DNA from: Arthrobacter stackebrandtii
GTDB taxonomy: Bacteria; Actinomycetota; Actinomycetes; Actinomycetales; Micrococcaceae
Reading direction: 5' to 3'
Assembly: GCF_017876675.1 (NCBI RefSeq)
Contig: NZ_JAGIOI010000001.1
Span: 2,852,001 to 2,916,000 of the forward strand
Length of the DNA: 64,000 nt
Both the position numbers and the translations under genes were made by a program. Below the pieces are notes generated by a model. It saw nothing but the letters and a program-made list of their open reading frames with translations, did no database searches and had not been told where the DNA came from. Below, in pieces: positions 56,401 to 64,000 of the stretch (its first letter is position 1; each line of letters opens with the position of its first letter).

Positions 56401-58362
56401 TGGGAGTCCGTCAAGCGCCACTTCAGCGAGTTCGACGTCGACACGCAGACCCAGGAGTTCTCGGCGGTTGGCGTCGGGGACATGTCGGGTGACGTGTTTG
56501 GCAACGGCCTGCTGCGCACCCGCCATGTGCGCCTGGTCGCCGCCTTCGACCACCGGGACATCTTCCTTGACCCAAACCCGGTTCCCGGTGTGGCCTTTGA
56601 CGAGCGCCAGCGACTGTACGACCTCCCGCGGTCCTCATGGGCCGACTACAACAAGGACTTGATCAGCGAAGGCGGCGGCGTGTACTCGCGCTCCCTGAAG
56701 TCGATCCCCATCACCCCCCAGGTGCGGGCCGTCCTCGGCCTGCCGGAGGGGACCGAGAGGCTCAGCCCGCCGGAACTGCTCCGCGCGGTCCTACTGGCCC
56801 CGGCCGACCTGCTCTACAACGGCGGCATCGGCACCTACATCAAGGCCAGCACCGAGACCAACGCCTCGGTGGGCGACAAGGCCAACGACGCCATCAGGGT
56901 GGACGGTGCAGACCTGCGCGTGAAGATCATCGGTGAGGGCGGAAACCTCGGCATGACCCAGCGCGGGCGCGTCGAGGCGGCCCTGCACGGGGTCATCCTG
57001 AACACGGACGCCATCGACAACTCGGCAGGCGTGGACTGCTCCGACCATGAAGTCAATATCAAGATCTTCGTTGACCGGATGGTTGCCGCCGGGAAGCTCA
57101 AAACGACCGAGCGCACCGACTTCCTTATGTCCATGACCGACGAGATCGGGCAGCTGGTCCTGGAAGACAACATTGAGCAGAACATCCTGCTGCTCAACGA
57201 CCGCCAGCGCGCCGTCGAATGGAGCCCCAGCTATGAACGCTTCATGGACTGGCTCGAAGAGCACGCCGACCTGGACCGGGAACTGGAGGCGCTGCCCAAC
57301 AACGAGGAACTGGCCCAGCGCCTGGCCACCGGGCAGGGGCTCACATCACCGGAACTGGCCGTCCTGCTGGCCTACGCCAAGATGGAACTGGCCGCGGCGC
57401 TGAGCGCCAGCGACCTCGCCGACGACCCCTGGTTCAAGGGCACGCTGCGGCGATACTTCCCCACGGAAGTCGCCCAGCGCTTCGATGCCGAGCTGGACAC
57501 CCACCCGCTGCGCAAGGAAATCATTGCCACAGTCGTTGCCAACGACATGGTCAACCTGGGCGGCATCACCTTCGCCTTCCGCGCCATGGAGGAATCCTCG
57601 GCGGGCGAGGTGGTGGTGGCCAAGGCTTTCGTGGCGCTGCATGAGATCTTCGACTTTGGCTCCATGACGGCGGCGCTGCGTGAACTGCCGCCAAGCTTCC
57701 CCACCGAGCAGTGGTGCGCCGTCAACCTGGACATGCGCCGGCTCCTGGACCGGGCCGTCCGCTGGCTCATCAACGAAGGCATGGGCACCCAGGGAATCGA
57801 AGACGTGGTCAACCGCTTCAGGCCGGTGGTCTCCTCGCTGTCCGGTCACATGGGCGACTTCTTCCAGGGCCAGGACGTGCAGCGCGTCGCCGCCTGGTAC
57901 GCCGAGGCCAACTCGTACAACATGCCGCCCGCCCTGGGCCGGCGCTGGGCCGAGCTCTTTGAAACCTTCCCGCTGCTGGACGTGGCGAAAGTCAACGAAA
58001 CCCTGGACGAGCCCCTCGACGACGTGGCAGGGGTGTACTACGCCATCTACAACCGCTACGGCGTTGACACGCTCCTGGAACGGATCACGGGGCTGCCGCG
58101 CAACGACCGGTGGCAGGCCCTGGCCCGTGCCGCGCTGCGCGACGACCTCTACGCCACGGTTGCGGACATGACACGAAACGTCATGGACAGCACCGGGGCA
58201 GGCACGCCCGGCATGGAGCGGATTGAGGCCTGGGAAGGCCAGAACCGCGACCAGCTGGACCGTGCGGTGCGCATGTTTGCCGAGGTCAACGAGCTTGAAC
58301 AAGACGACATGGCATCCTTGTCGGTAGCATTGAGGCTCCTGCGTTCAATCGTGCGGCGCTAA
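53488..58362 (+). CDS. gdh2: NAD-specific glutamate dehydrogenase, large type (L_180)
   Basis: 1624-aa enzyme converting glutamate to 2-oxoglutarate and ammonia. The N-terminal half holds ACT-like regulatory regions; the catalytic domain (about 800-1260) has F-G-K-V-A-R-G-G-L-R-W-S-D-R, V-I-V-P-T-G-A-K-G-G-F-F, and G-D-M-S-G-D-V-F-G-N-G-L-L. The C-terminal helical domain ends near 1620. The length is usual for the class. GGAGG lies 9 nt before ATG. Confidence 0.97.
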   Translation: MSSHTPTHEPEQDQARFGGQSFLDDYFVQLSEEDAASYDSALLKSRAFAHQKLAEHRTPGQARMEVLDEPDASVVYIITDDMPFLVDSVSAELVRQNLAIHLVTHPVFVVSRDKSTNVLTSVTKVPSHAGVASGDTSAMPNIAHLLGDGDNKSCLESWIAIEIPRINDAAKDELLTGLARVLGNVRAAVEDWPAMREKALSRAEILATVLAGEDLVDLREAEDLLHWMEADNFTFLGYREYDLDKRDGEDVLVNREGSGLGLLRDGSNHPTVQHLTSTGRKKAREKRVLVITKANSRSTVHRGAYLDYIGVKSFDSQGNVNGEQRFIGLFSSAVYTGSVRNIPVVREKVDAVLRHFGFPPNSHSGKDLFAVLETYPRDELFQIEVADLIEIASGILRLAERRRTRLFLRPDIYGRFMSALVYIPRDRYTTAVRHRIEEELTRTFSAVSIDFEARMSESALARLFFRIRLPKDYIVPADLHAAELQDRLVRAARSWPEGIEKVLRDSMPREQAERLVAKWAEAFPAGYRVDFEVEDALGDIRRFEDFDAAYKQTLSSGLGPEQCAPGMQVYVPEGVGDALEEDARVKLYMAHPESLSKILPFFHNLGIEVLDERPFEIETADKRDFFLYDLGLKYPAGVDPLATAELLTEAFGAAITGLSESDNFDRLVLSEGMHARQIVILRAYAKYMRQMGNTNSFGFIAETLLHNVAVTRGLVELFEARFSPAVAEGVREGMQAEVHERLNAALENVPTLDADRILRTFTNLVDATLRTNYYQGHDYLSFKLDPASIAGLPAPRPMFEIWVYSPRVEGTHLRFGKVARGGLRWSDRREDFRTEVLGLVKAQTVKNAVIVPTGAKGGFFAKQLPNPAVDRGAWIEEGRESYKTFIRGLLDVTDNLVATPEGEIVVPPAGVVRHDGDDSYMVVAADKGTASFSDTANAISAEYGFWLGDAFASGGSVGYDHKAMGITARGAWESVKRHFSEFDVDTQTQEFSAVGVGDMSGDVFGNGLLRTRHVRLVAAFDHRDIFLDPNPVPGVAFDERQRLYDLPRSSWADYNKDLISEGGGVYSRSLKSIPITPQVRAVLGLPEGTERLSPPELLRAVLLAPADLLYNGGIGTYIKASTETNASVGDKANDAIRVDGADLRVKIIGEGGNLGMTQRGRVEAALHGVILNTDAIDNSAGVDCSDHEVNIKIFVDRMVAAGKLKTTERTDFLMSMTDEIGQLVLEDNIEQNILLLNDRQRAVEWSPSYERFMDWLEEHADLDRELEALPNNEELAQRLATGQGLTSPELAVLLAYAKMELAAALSASDLADDPWFKGTLRRYFPTEVAQRFDAELDTHPLRKEIIATVVANDMVNLGGITFAFRAMEESSAGEVVVAKAFVALHEIFDFGSMTAALRELPPSFPTEQWCAVNLDMRRLLDRAVRWLINEGMGTQGIEDVVNRFRPVVSSLSGHMGDFFQGQDVQRVAAWYAEANSYNMPPALGRRWAELFETFPLLDVAKVNETLDEPLDDVAGVYYAIYNRYGVDTLLERITGLPRNDRWQALARAALRDDLYATVADMTRNVMDSTGAGTPGMERIEAWEGQNRDQLDRAVRMFAEVNELEQDDMASLSVALRLLRSIVRR

Positions 58363-58380
58363 CCCGCCGCACCCTGTGCC

Positions 58381-58435
58381 GTTGCAACCGCGCGGTTGCA
58401 ACTGTTTGAGCGGCACCCGCCCCGGCGGGTGCCGC
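58381..58435. terminator. two adjacent perfect palindromes after gdh
   Basis: A 22-bp fully palindromic stretch (58381-58402) and a 26-nt hairpin (58410-58435, 12-bp arms with a 2-nt loop) lie between gdh and the kinase gene. The likely terminator. Confidence 0.7.
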
Positions 58436-58456
58436 CACCTCTTCTAAGGAGCCTGC

Positions 58457-59935
58457 ATGGCAATTTTTGCCGACATGATCAGGGAAAGCTCGGGCCTTGG
58501 CCCCGGCGACGCCGAATGGCTGCACCTTTTGGTGGGGGACTGGCAGATGATTGCCGATCTCGCCTTTGCAGACCTGGTCCTGTGGTTCCCTGCCGAGGAC
58601 GAGCGGGGGTATGTCGCCCTGGCCCACGTGCGGCCCTCCACCTCACACACCCTGTTCCACGCCGACTTCGTGGGCGACGCCATCTCCCCGGAGCTGGCTC
58701 CGCTGGTGGGCGCCGCCTGGGCCAACCAGAAGATCGAGCGGTCCAACGAGACCAAGATCTGGAACTCGGACGTGGCCATGCGGGTCGAGGCGATCCCCAT
58801 GGTCCGCAACGGCCGCACACTGGCCGTGATCACCACCCACATGGACCTGTCCAGCTCCCGCATGCCGTCCCGGCTGGAGCTGACGTACCGCCAGTGCGCC
58901 TACGACCTGCTGAAAATGGGGACACTGGGCCTCTGGCCCGACTTTGCCTCGCCCACCGGCTCACGCAGGGGCGCCCCCCGCGTCGGTGACGGGCTGCTGC
59001 GCCTTGATGTTGACGGGATTGTGCAGTACGCCAGCCCCAACGGCGTCTCCGCCTTCCGCCGCCTGGGCGACGGCGAATCCCTCGAGGGCCGCTCGCTGGC
59101 CGAGGTCACCACGGGCCTGCTCAAGGACCGGCGCATGGTGGACGAATCCCTGCCGCTGGTGGTCACGGGACGCATGCCGTGGCGCACCGAGATTGAGTCC
59201 CGCGGCGTCAGCCTGTCGCTGCGCGCCATCCCGCTGCGCGACGGCACTGAACGCTTCGGCGCGCTGGTGCTGTGCCGCGACGTGTCCGAGCTGCGCCGCC
59301 GGGAACAGGAACTGGTCACCAAGGATGCCACGATCCGCGAGATCCACCACCGGGTCAAGAACAACCTGCAAACGGTGGCGGCACTGCTGCGCATGCAGTC
59401 GCGGCGCATGCACAGCGAGGAAGGCAAGCAGGGGCTGGAACAGGCCATGCGGCGCGTGGCCACCATTGCCCTGGTCCACGAGACACTGTCCCAGGGCCTG
59501 GCTCAAAATGTTGACTTTGACGAGCTGATCGACCGGCAGTTCCGGCTCTCGGCCGAGGTGGCGTCCCCGTCGCAGCGGGTCAGCACCGAGCGTGAGGGAG
59601 CCTTCGGGGAACTGCCCAGCGACTTCGCAACCCCGCTGGCACTGGTCATCAACGAACTGGTGACCAACGCCGTCGAGCACGGACTGCAGGACCGTGAGGG
59701 GACGGTGGGGCTGACTGCCAAGCGCTACAAGAACAGCTCAGGCGACGATGCCCTGACCGTCTCCATCTCGGACGACGGCGTGGGCCTGCCCCAGGGGCAC
59801 ATCGCGGAGGGGCTGGGCCTGCAGATTGTGCGGACCCTGGTCACGAGCGAGCTGGGCGGCAGCATCGAATGGTCGCCGCGCGAGGGTGGCGGCACCGTGG
59901 TCACGCTCCACATGGCCCTCATTGCCCGGCATTAA
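58457..59935 (+). CDS. pdtaS: PdtaS-type sensor histidine kinase
   Basis: Soluble kinase of 492 aa. N-terminal GAF-like domain (about 1-150), PAS domain (about 175-280), then HisKA_2 with H-H-R-V-K-N-N-L-Q (H297/H298) and HATPase (L-A-L-V-I-N-E-L-V-T-N-A-V-E-H-G and D-D-G-V-G-L-P). It is the type that phosphorylates the antiterminator PdtaR (ANTAR); no pdtaR is in the window. Convergent with whiB1, as in M. tuberculosis. AAGGAG lies 5 nt before ATG. Confidence 0.93.
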   Translation: MAIFADMIRESSGLGPGDAEWLHLLVGDWQMIADLAFADLVLWFPAEDERGYVALAHVRPSTSHTLFHADFVGDAISPELAPLVGAAWANQKIERSNETKIWNSDVAMRVEAIPMVRNGRTLAVITTHMDLSSSRMPSRLELTYRQCAYDLLKMGTLGLWPDFASPTGSRRGAPRVGDGLLRLDVDGIVQYASPNGVSAFRRLGDGESLEGRSLAEVTTGLLKDRRMVDESLPLVVTGRMPWRTEIESRGVSLSLRAIPLRDGTERFGALVLCRDVSELRRREQELVTKDATIREIHHRVKNNLQTVAALLRMQSRRMHSEEGKQGLEQAMRRVATIALVHETLSQGLAQNVDFDELIDRQFRLSAEVASPSQRVSTEREGAFGELPSDFATPLALVINELVTNAVEHGLQDREGTVGLTAKRYKNSSGDDALTVSISDDGVGLPQGHIAEGLGLQIVRTLVTSELGGSIEWSPREGGGTVVTLHMALIARH

Positions 59936-59937
59936 AA

Positions 59938-60003
59938 AACTGACCCGCCGAAACCCCGAAATTCACGGATTGTCCGTGAAGACGGTGTTTCTGCGGGTCA
60001 GTT
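59938..60003. terminator. bidirectional terminator between pdtaS and whiB1
   Basis: Outer 11-bp perfect stem (59938-59948 with 59993-60003), a partly paired middle part and an inner 8-bp stem (ttcacgga / tccgtgaa). Flanked by A-runs. Confidence 0.8.
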
Positions 60004-60017
60004 AAGTATGAAGCAGA

Positions 60018-60266
60018 TCAGCTGGCGCGGCGGGCGCGGGCTGCGCGGCGCTTCATGGCGCGGCGTTCGTCCTCGCTGAGGCCGCCCCAGACGCCTGCGT
60101 CCTGTCCGGATTCAATGGCCCACTTCAAGCAGGTGTCGATCACGGGGCAGCGACGGCAGACGCTTTTTGCTTCCTCGATCTGCAGCAGGGCCGGGCCAGT
60201 GTTTCCGACGGGGAAAAACAATTCCGGGTCCTTGTCGAGGCAGGCTGCGCGACTACGCCAGTCCAT
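60018..60266 (-). CDS. whiB1: Fe-S transcription factor WhiB1
   Basis: WhiB protein of 82 aa with a 4Fe-4S site from Cys9, Cys37, Cys40 and Cys46, a pattern identical to M. tuberculosis WhiB1, then the G-V-W-G-G turn and a basic C-terminus. M-D-W-R is the WhiB1 start; AGGAG lies 11 nt upstream. WhiB1 binds the sigma-A region 4 and responds to NO in mycobacteria. Confidence 0.95.
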   Translation of the reverse strand: MDWRSRAACLDKDPELFFPVGNTGPALLQIEEAKSVCRRCPVIDTCLKWAIESGQDAGVWGGLSEDERRAMKRRAARARRAS

Positions 60267-60301
60267 GCTGATCATCACTCCTTTTAGAACGGGAGGCAAC
60301 T

Positions 60302-60317
60302 TGTGAAATAATTCACG
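60302..60317 (-). promoter_or_regulatory. CRP-like site upstream of whiB1
   Basis: TGTGA-N6-TCACG matches the CRP family consensus (TGTGA-N6-TCACA) with one deviation. It lies 36 bp before the ATG. In M. tuberculosis whiB1 is a CRP target, so conservation is plausible. Confidence 0.55.
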
Positions 60318-60334
60318 TTAGGCCACATAAGAAA

Positions 60335-60353
60335 GGGCCCGTAACGCGGGCCC
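60335..60353 (-). promoter_or_regulatory. hairpin with U-rich tail upstream of whiB1
   Basis: A 7-bp GC stem (GGGCCCG / CGGGCCC) followed in the whiB1 direction by TTTCTT. Looks like an attenuator if transcription starts further upstream. The rest of the 200-bp gap shows no gene. Confidence 0.45.
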
Positions 60354-60487
60354 GGTAGGTCATTGCGTTAAGCGTGTCATGTTAACTCTGTGTAAACAAG
60401 AGGTTGGGGCGGAAAGATTGGTGCAAAGCCGTGAGCGATGCGTCACAATGCCCCAGCGGCACACGGCCCGTTCCCGGCAAAATTGGA

Positions 60488-60493
60488 TATGGT
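60488..60493 (+). promoter_or_regulatory. -10 element of the small membrane protein gene
   Basis: TATGGT ends exactly 6 nt before the GTG start, implying a leaderless transcript. No clear -35. Confidence 0.4.
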
Positions 60494-60499
60494 GCAGTT

Positions 60500-60979
60500 G
60501 TGCAAAAAGAACCCCGCAACCCTTCCGACGTACCCGCCGACGACGCCTCCGCACTGCCCGGGGCTGCGGTTCCGGACGCCGTGCCGGGCCGTCCGGCAGG
60601 TGTCTTTGTGGTCTCGGCAGTGGTGGGCCTGGAGGCCCTGGCGCTGATCGGCCTGGGCATTTATGCGATCTACGCGGCACTGACGCAGCCCATGTTCTCG
60701 CTGGCCAGTGCCGTTTTCCTGATAGTGCTGCTTCTGGGGCTGGGCGCCGGCCTGGCCGCGGTTGCCGTCAACGCATTCAAGGGCATGCGGTGGACACGCT
60801 CGGCCGCATTCGTGTGGCAGCTGCTCATGGTGGCCATGGCCGTGCCGTCCCTGCTTGAAGGAAACGTGCTGCTGGGCCTGGCCCTTCTGCTGCCGCCGCT
60901 GGCGGCAGCGTACTACCTCTTCACACCGAAGGTCGTGGCATTTTCGCAGCGCACCACGGCGGAAGGCTCCGTCCACTAG
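60500..60979 (+). CDS. small integral membrane protein
   Basis: Protein of 159 aa with a polar N-terminus (about 1-35) and four predicted helices (about 37-60, 67-90, 97-115 and 122-140). I recognise no catalytic motif. Position beside whiB1 recalls the integral membrane gene near whiB1 in M. tuberculosis. GTG chosen from the -10 spacing. Its stop overlaps that of the FtsK-like gene (CTAG). Confidence 0.7.
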   Translation: MQKEPRNPSDVPADDASALPGAAVPDAVPGRPAGVFVVSAVVGLEALALIGLGIYAIYAALTQPMFSLASAVFLIVLLLGLGAGLAAVAVNAFKGMRWTRSAAFVWQLLMVAMAVPSLLEGNVLLGLALLLPPLAAAYYLFTPKVVAFSQRTTAEGSVH

Positions 60980-63900
60980 GCATCACCCGCAGCGGCTGAA
61001 CCGCCGTCGTGCGCGAACTGGAACCATCGGCTGCGGCCCCGCTCCAGCAGGACCGCCCGCCCCTGGGGTTCGGTGCCCATGGTCTCGAGCCGCACCCCAA
61101 AGATCTCGGCGTCCCCGGGCCGCTGCGGCATCACAACCACGCCCTGCTGGGCCGTGCGCAGGCCCCATTCCATGGGGAGCCTGGACAGGGCCGGGCCCGG
61201 ATAGCCGAACGCTGCCACGATGATCCCGCCCGCTGCAAGGCTGAGCGTCGCGTCGGCCAACTCCTGCGGCGGAAGCTGGTCGGCGTCGTCAATCCAGCGG
61301 ATGGCGGCTGCCGGTCCGTCTGTGCCGGGGCCTGCGCCGGCACGCTCCCTGTGGGTCTGTTCCATGGCCTGCAGGAAGGTGCTCTTGCCGGACCCTGGGC
61401 CGCCGATGACCGGCAGCACACATCCGGGGGACACCACCGCCGCAACCGGATCCATGCCGTCGCCGCCAAGACCCAGCAATAAGTGCACGGCTGCCGTACC
61501 GGAGGCCGTCTCCGGCACGCGGCCGGCGGCGGCCCGGAGCAGCCCGGCCCCTGACAGCTGTTCCGGGATGTCCCGCACCTGCAAGACAGGGGCGGCAGGG
61601 CTGCCCATGGCAACAACGGCATCAGGGTCGTCCGCGGGACCGCGCGCCCCGCCGCGGGCGTCCTCCGGGAACCGGGGAGTCCCCAGCTGTGCCACATGGA
61701 GCACCTGCCCGCCGCCGTGGCCGGTGCCGTGACAGTCATTGATGGGCCCGGCGAGGGCCGCCCGCCCGGGCAGCGGCGTGAAGTCGGGCAGCCGGGGCCA
61801 CAGGGCCGTGGACTCGGCATGGCTGCCATGCGTCAGGTACATCCGGTTGGGGACGGCGGCGAGAAACGGGGCGGCGAGCAGTTCCCGGCCGCCGCCCACG
61901 GCCACCACCATGTTGCGCGGGCTGAAGCGGACCAGCTCGCCCAGGCCGTCTTCGGCTGCATGCCAGGGGCTGTTCCGAAGCGCGGCAACCCACCTGCCCC
62001 AGTCGCTGACGCACAGCACCAGGGGGGCAGCGGTGCTGCGCGAGTGTTCCAGCAGGCGTTCGATGAGGCGCCCTGCCGTGCGCAGTTGCCCCGGCGTGAC
62101 GTGGGCACCGACCCGCGGGTTGCGGGCCTGCGCGGCCAGGGACCCATCGCCGTCCATCAGGTACACGGCCGGCGGGGGATCGCCGTCCGGCGGCGGGGAT
62201 CCCGCGCCCAGCAACTGGTGGACGAGCATCCCCAGTGCGCTGGAGGTTTCCTGCACCGTGCCGAACAGTGCCAAGTGCGACTGCACGCAAGGCTGCCACA
62301 GCAGTGGTTGCAGCGACTGGTCCTCCGGCACGTCAACCGTTCCCAGCAGGAACTGGCGGCCGGCGGCGCCGTCCGGGCTGCTGCCGGCGGTGTCTGTGCC
62401 GAGGAGGGGGACCTCGGCGGGTAGGTCCGGCGCGACCACCGCGGGCGCGGCGCCAGCTGTTGCCCCCGTGGCCGAGGCGAGGTGCTCCCGCCAGGCACGG
62501 GCAAGCAGGGCTGCCACCCCGGCGGGGTCGCTGCCTTGCCGGCCGCCGGCTGCAGGCTCCCCGGACTTTCCAAGGCTGGCGGCCGCCAAGGTGACGACGG
62601 GCATGCCGTCACCACCTCCACCTTGCAGGCGCAGCGTGGCGCTCTGGAACTCCTGCGGGGTGCCGCCGGCGCGGCTGATGTAGGCGCGCCCGGGCGTGGC
62701 GACGCTGATCTCGGCGGCGGCGCCGTCACCAATGACATCCACAGAATCAAACGCCGACTGCACCCGAAGACAGATCGAGCTCGTAACGTTGGCGCGGATG
62801 TCGGCGTTGAGGGCGCCCTGGGGCCGCTGTGTCGCCATGACCAGGTGGATGCCCAGGGACCTGCCCACGGCGGCGATCCGCATCAGTTCTGCCAAAGTGT
62901 CGGGAAACTGGTCCACCAGCACCCGGAATTCGTCCACCACAATGACCAGGTGCGCCATCCCGGCGGCCCCGCTGCCGGACGGGCCGCTGCGCCGGGTGCG
63001 GTACTCGTCGCTGTCGGCAGCCTCCGCTTCCGCCAGGGCCGATTCCCTCCGGTGCAGCTCGGCCCGCAGCGAGGCAATCGTCCGGGCCATGCCGTGTCCG
63101 CCCAGGTCGGTAATGAGGGAGGACGTGTGCGGCAGTTTCCGCATCACGCCAAGTCCGGCGCCGCCCTTGAAATCGATGAACACAAATTGCAGCTCTGCGG
63201 GGGAGTGGGCCACAGCCAGCGAGCCCACCAGTGTCCTCAGGAACTCGGACTTTCCCGAGCCGGTGGTGCCGCCCAGCAGCAGGTGGGGGCCGTCATGGAG
63301 GAAATCAAAAAGCACCGGCCCGTCCGCCGAACGGCCAATCGGCACAGGCTGGAGAGGCCGTCCCGCGGCCCGATGCCACTGTTCCCACACGTCTGCGATG
63401 TCCAGTCCCGGGGTTGGCAATACATTGGGGGCCAGGGAATCGGCGGCGGCAGCTTGCGGGGATCCGGGCCCGTCTGTTGTCCGGGCGCCGTGGAGGGCGC
63501 GGCGCCGGGCATGCGCAGCAAAGACGGCGGCCGGCACACCGTCGGGTGTGAAGGGCACCCCGGCCACGATGCCGGAGGCACGGCTGCCCGACACCTGCAG
63601 GACCGCCGCGGCGCCGGGACAGGGCGCCTCGGAAAACAGCAGCACCTGCACGCCCGGGACGGCTGCCAGCCGCGGGTCGACGTCGCCGCCCAGCACAACA
63701 AGCACCACGGACGTGCCCGGAACACCGGCGGTTGACGCCCCCTGCGAGGCCCCGGATGGCGGGAAGCCGGCACCTGCGTGCGGCACGGCCGCTGCCAACG
63801 CCGCCAGAGCGGCCCCGGTGGATGTGGCCAGGGTGGTCAGCGGCAGCAGCCTGGCTTCCAGGGGCAGGTCACCGGTGGGACCCAGGACAACAACAGGGAC

Positions 63901-64000
63901 GCCGGCGGCATCGAGCTGAATCAACACATAGTTCAGCAGGGGCGCCGCAACGGATGCCGGCCCGCACACTTGCTGCAAGGCGCCGCCCAGCCGCAGGCAT
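60976..64000 (-). CDS. FtsK/SpoIIIE-type (EccC-like) ATPase, N-terminus cut
   Basis: Over 1000 residues, open at the right edge. The first ATPase domain has Walker A G-G-T-T-G-S-G-K-S-E, F-I-D-F-K-G-G-A-G-L, Walker B L-V-I-V-V-D-E-F-R-V-L and A-T-Q-R-P. The C-terminal domain has another P-loop G-G-P-G-S-G-K-S-T-F-L. An intermediate domain without an obvious P-loop lies between, as in EccC proteins of type VII secretion. No other ESX gene is seen in the window. Confidence 0.9.
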   Translation of the reverse strand, partial: CLRLGGALQQVCGPASVAAPLLNYVLIQLDAAGVPVVVLGPTGDLPLEARLLPLTTLATSTGAALAALAAAVPHAGAGFPPSGASQGASTAGVPGTSVVLVVLGGDVDPRLAAVPGVQVLLFSEAPCPGAAAVLQVSGSRASGIVAGVPFTPDGVPAAVFAAHARRRALHGARTTDGPGSPQAAAADSLAPNVLPTPGLDIADVWEQWHRAAGRPLQPVPIGRSADGPVLFDFLHDGPHLLLGGTTGSGKSEFLRTLVGSLAVAHSPAELQFVFIDFKGGAGLGVMRKLPHTSSLITDLGGHGMARTIASLRAELHRRESALAEAEAADSDEYRTRRSGPSGSGAAGMAHLVIVVDEFRVLVDQFPDTLAELMRIAAVGRSLGIHLVMATQRPQGALNADIRANVTSSICLRVQSAFDSVDVIGDGAAAEISVATPGRAYISRAGGTPQEFQSATLRLQGGGGDGMPVVTLAAASLGKSGEPAAGGRQGSDPAGVAALLARAWREHLASATGATAGAAPAVVAPDLPAEVPLLGTDTAGSSPDGAAGRQFLLGTVDVPEDQSLQPLLWQPCVQSHLALFGTVQETSSALGMLVHQLLGAGSPPPDGDPPPAVYLMDGDGSLAAQARNPRVGAHVTPGQLRTAGRLIERLLEHSRSTAAPLVLCVSDWGRWVAALRNSPWHAAEDGLGELVRFSPRNMVVAVGGGRELLAAPFLAAVPNRMYLTHGSHAESTALWPRLPDFTPLPGRAALAGPINDCHGTGHGGGQVLHVAQLGTPRFPEDARGGARGPADDPDAVVAMGSPAAPVLQVRDIPEQLSGAGLLRAAAGRVPETASGTAAVHLLLGLGGDGMDPVAAVVSPGCVLPVIGGPGSGKSTFLQAMEQTHRERAGAGPGTDGPAAAIRWIDDADQLPPQELADATLSLAAGGIIVAAFGYPGPALSRLPMEWGLRTAQQGVVVMPQRPGDAEIFGVRLETMGTEPQGRAVLLERGRSRWFQFAHDGGSAAAGDA

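Noticed and set aside
54286-56553. Long antisense reading frame opposite the glutamate dehydrogenase gene
   Set aside because: It is a shadow: the third-position GC and clear protein match belong to the plus strand.

Overview
The window is high-GC DNA (codon third positions are almost all G or C) from a free-living actinobacterium, most likely of the Micrococcaceae (Arthrobacter, Pseudarthrobacter or a close relative). Support comes from the mtrA-mtrB-lpqB-comF-hpf-ycaQ-secA block, a WhiB1 protein convergent with a PdtaS-type kinase, an Rv3235-family gene beside secA, mycothiol-type DinB proteins and many genes with leaderless-type promoters. It is ordinary chromosome. I see no rRNA, tRNA, phage, integron, transposase or CRISPR array.

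Layout. 1-10 kb: a TPM-domain membrane protein (cut by the window edge) divergent from an HtrA protease, an FtsX-type ABC pair, a FUSC membrane protein with its LysR regulator, and etfBA. 10-18 kb: a methyltransferase, a tRNA methylase, an arsR-SRPBCC pair, a DnaJ protein, then a leftward folE / FAD reductase / folP2-like / RibD-like reductase cluster. A possible metal- or Fe-S-sensing HTH regulator is divergent from it, with a perfect inverted repeat in the shared promoter. 19-31 kb: cysteine desulfurase, mnmA, a DinB protein, a five-component peptide ABC importer with its two ATPases fused into one protein, chorismate mutase, a cysteine-free MetE-like protein and an SGNH hydrolase. 31-38 kb: a leftward DUF58 / MoxR / DUF4350 / DUF4129 / membrane-protein cluster divergent from mtrA.

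38-64 kb: mtrAB-lpqB, comF, hpf, ycaQ, secA, then a less studied cluster (Rv3235-family, LysM membrane protein, a predicted double Sm-fold protein, a 74-aa HTH protein, a SAF/CpaB-like protein, a CpaE-like ATPase). After it come the 1624-aa NAD-glutamate dehydrogenase, PdtaS, WhiB1, a small membrane protein and a large FtsK/EccC-type ATPase running off the right edge.

The most unusual signals are regulatory or repetitive. (1) Three intergenic arrays (about 14.8, 22.1 and 31.4 kb) are built from the same 32-bp-period unit, direct on the left and inverted on the right. (2) TTTGA motifs spaced exactly 10 bp apart lie in the two divergent promoters around the tiny HTH gene. (3) A pterin gene cluster has a DHPS-like protein lacking the E-S-T-R-P-G loop. 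(4) At least eight genes have a -10-like hexamer exactly 6 nt upstream of the start codon, implying leaderless mRNAs. Long perfect hairpins close most convergent gene pairs.
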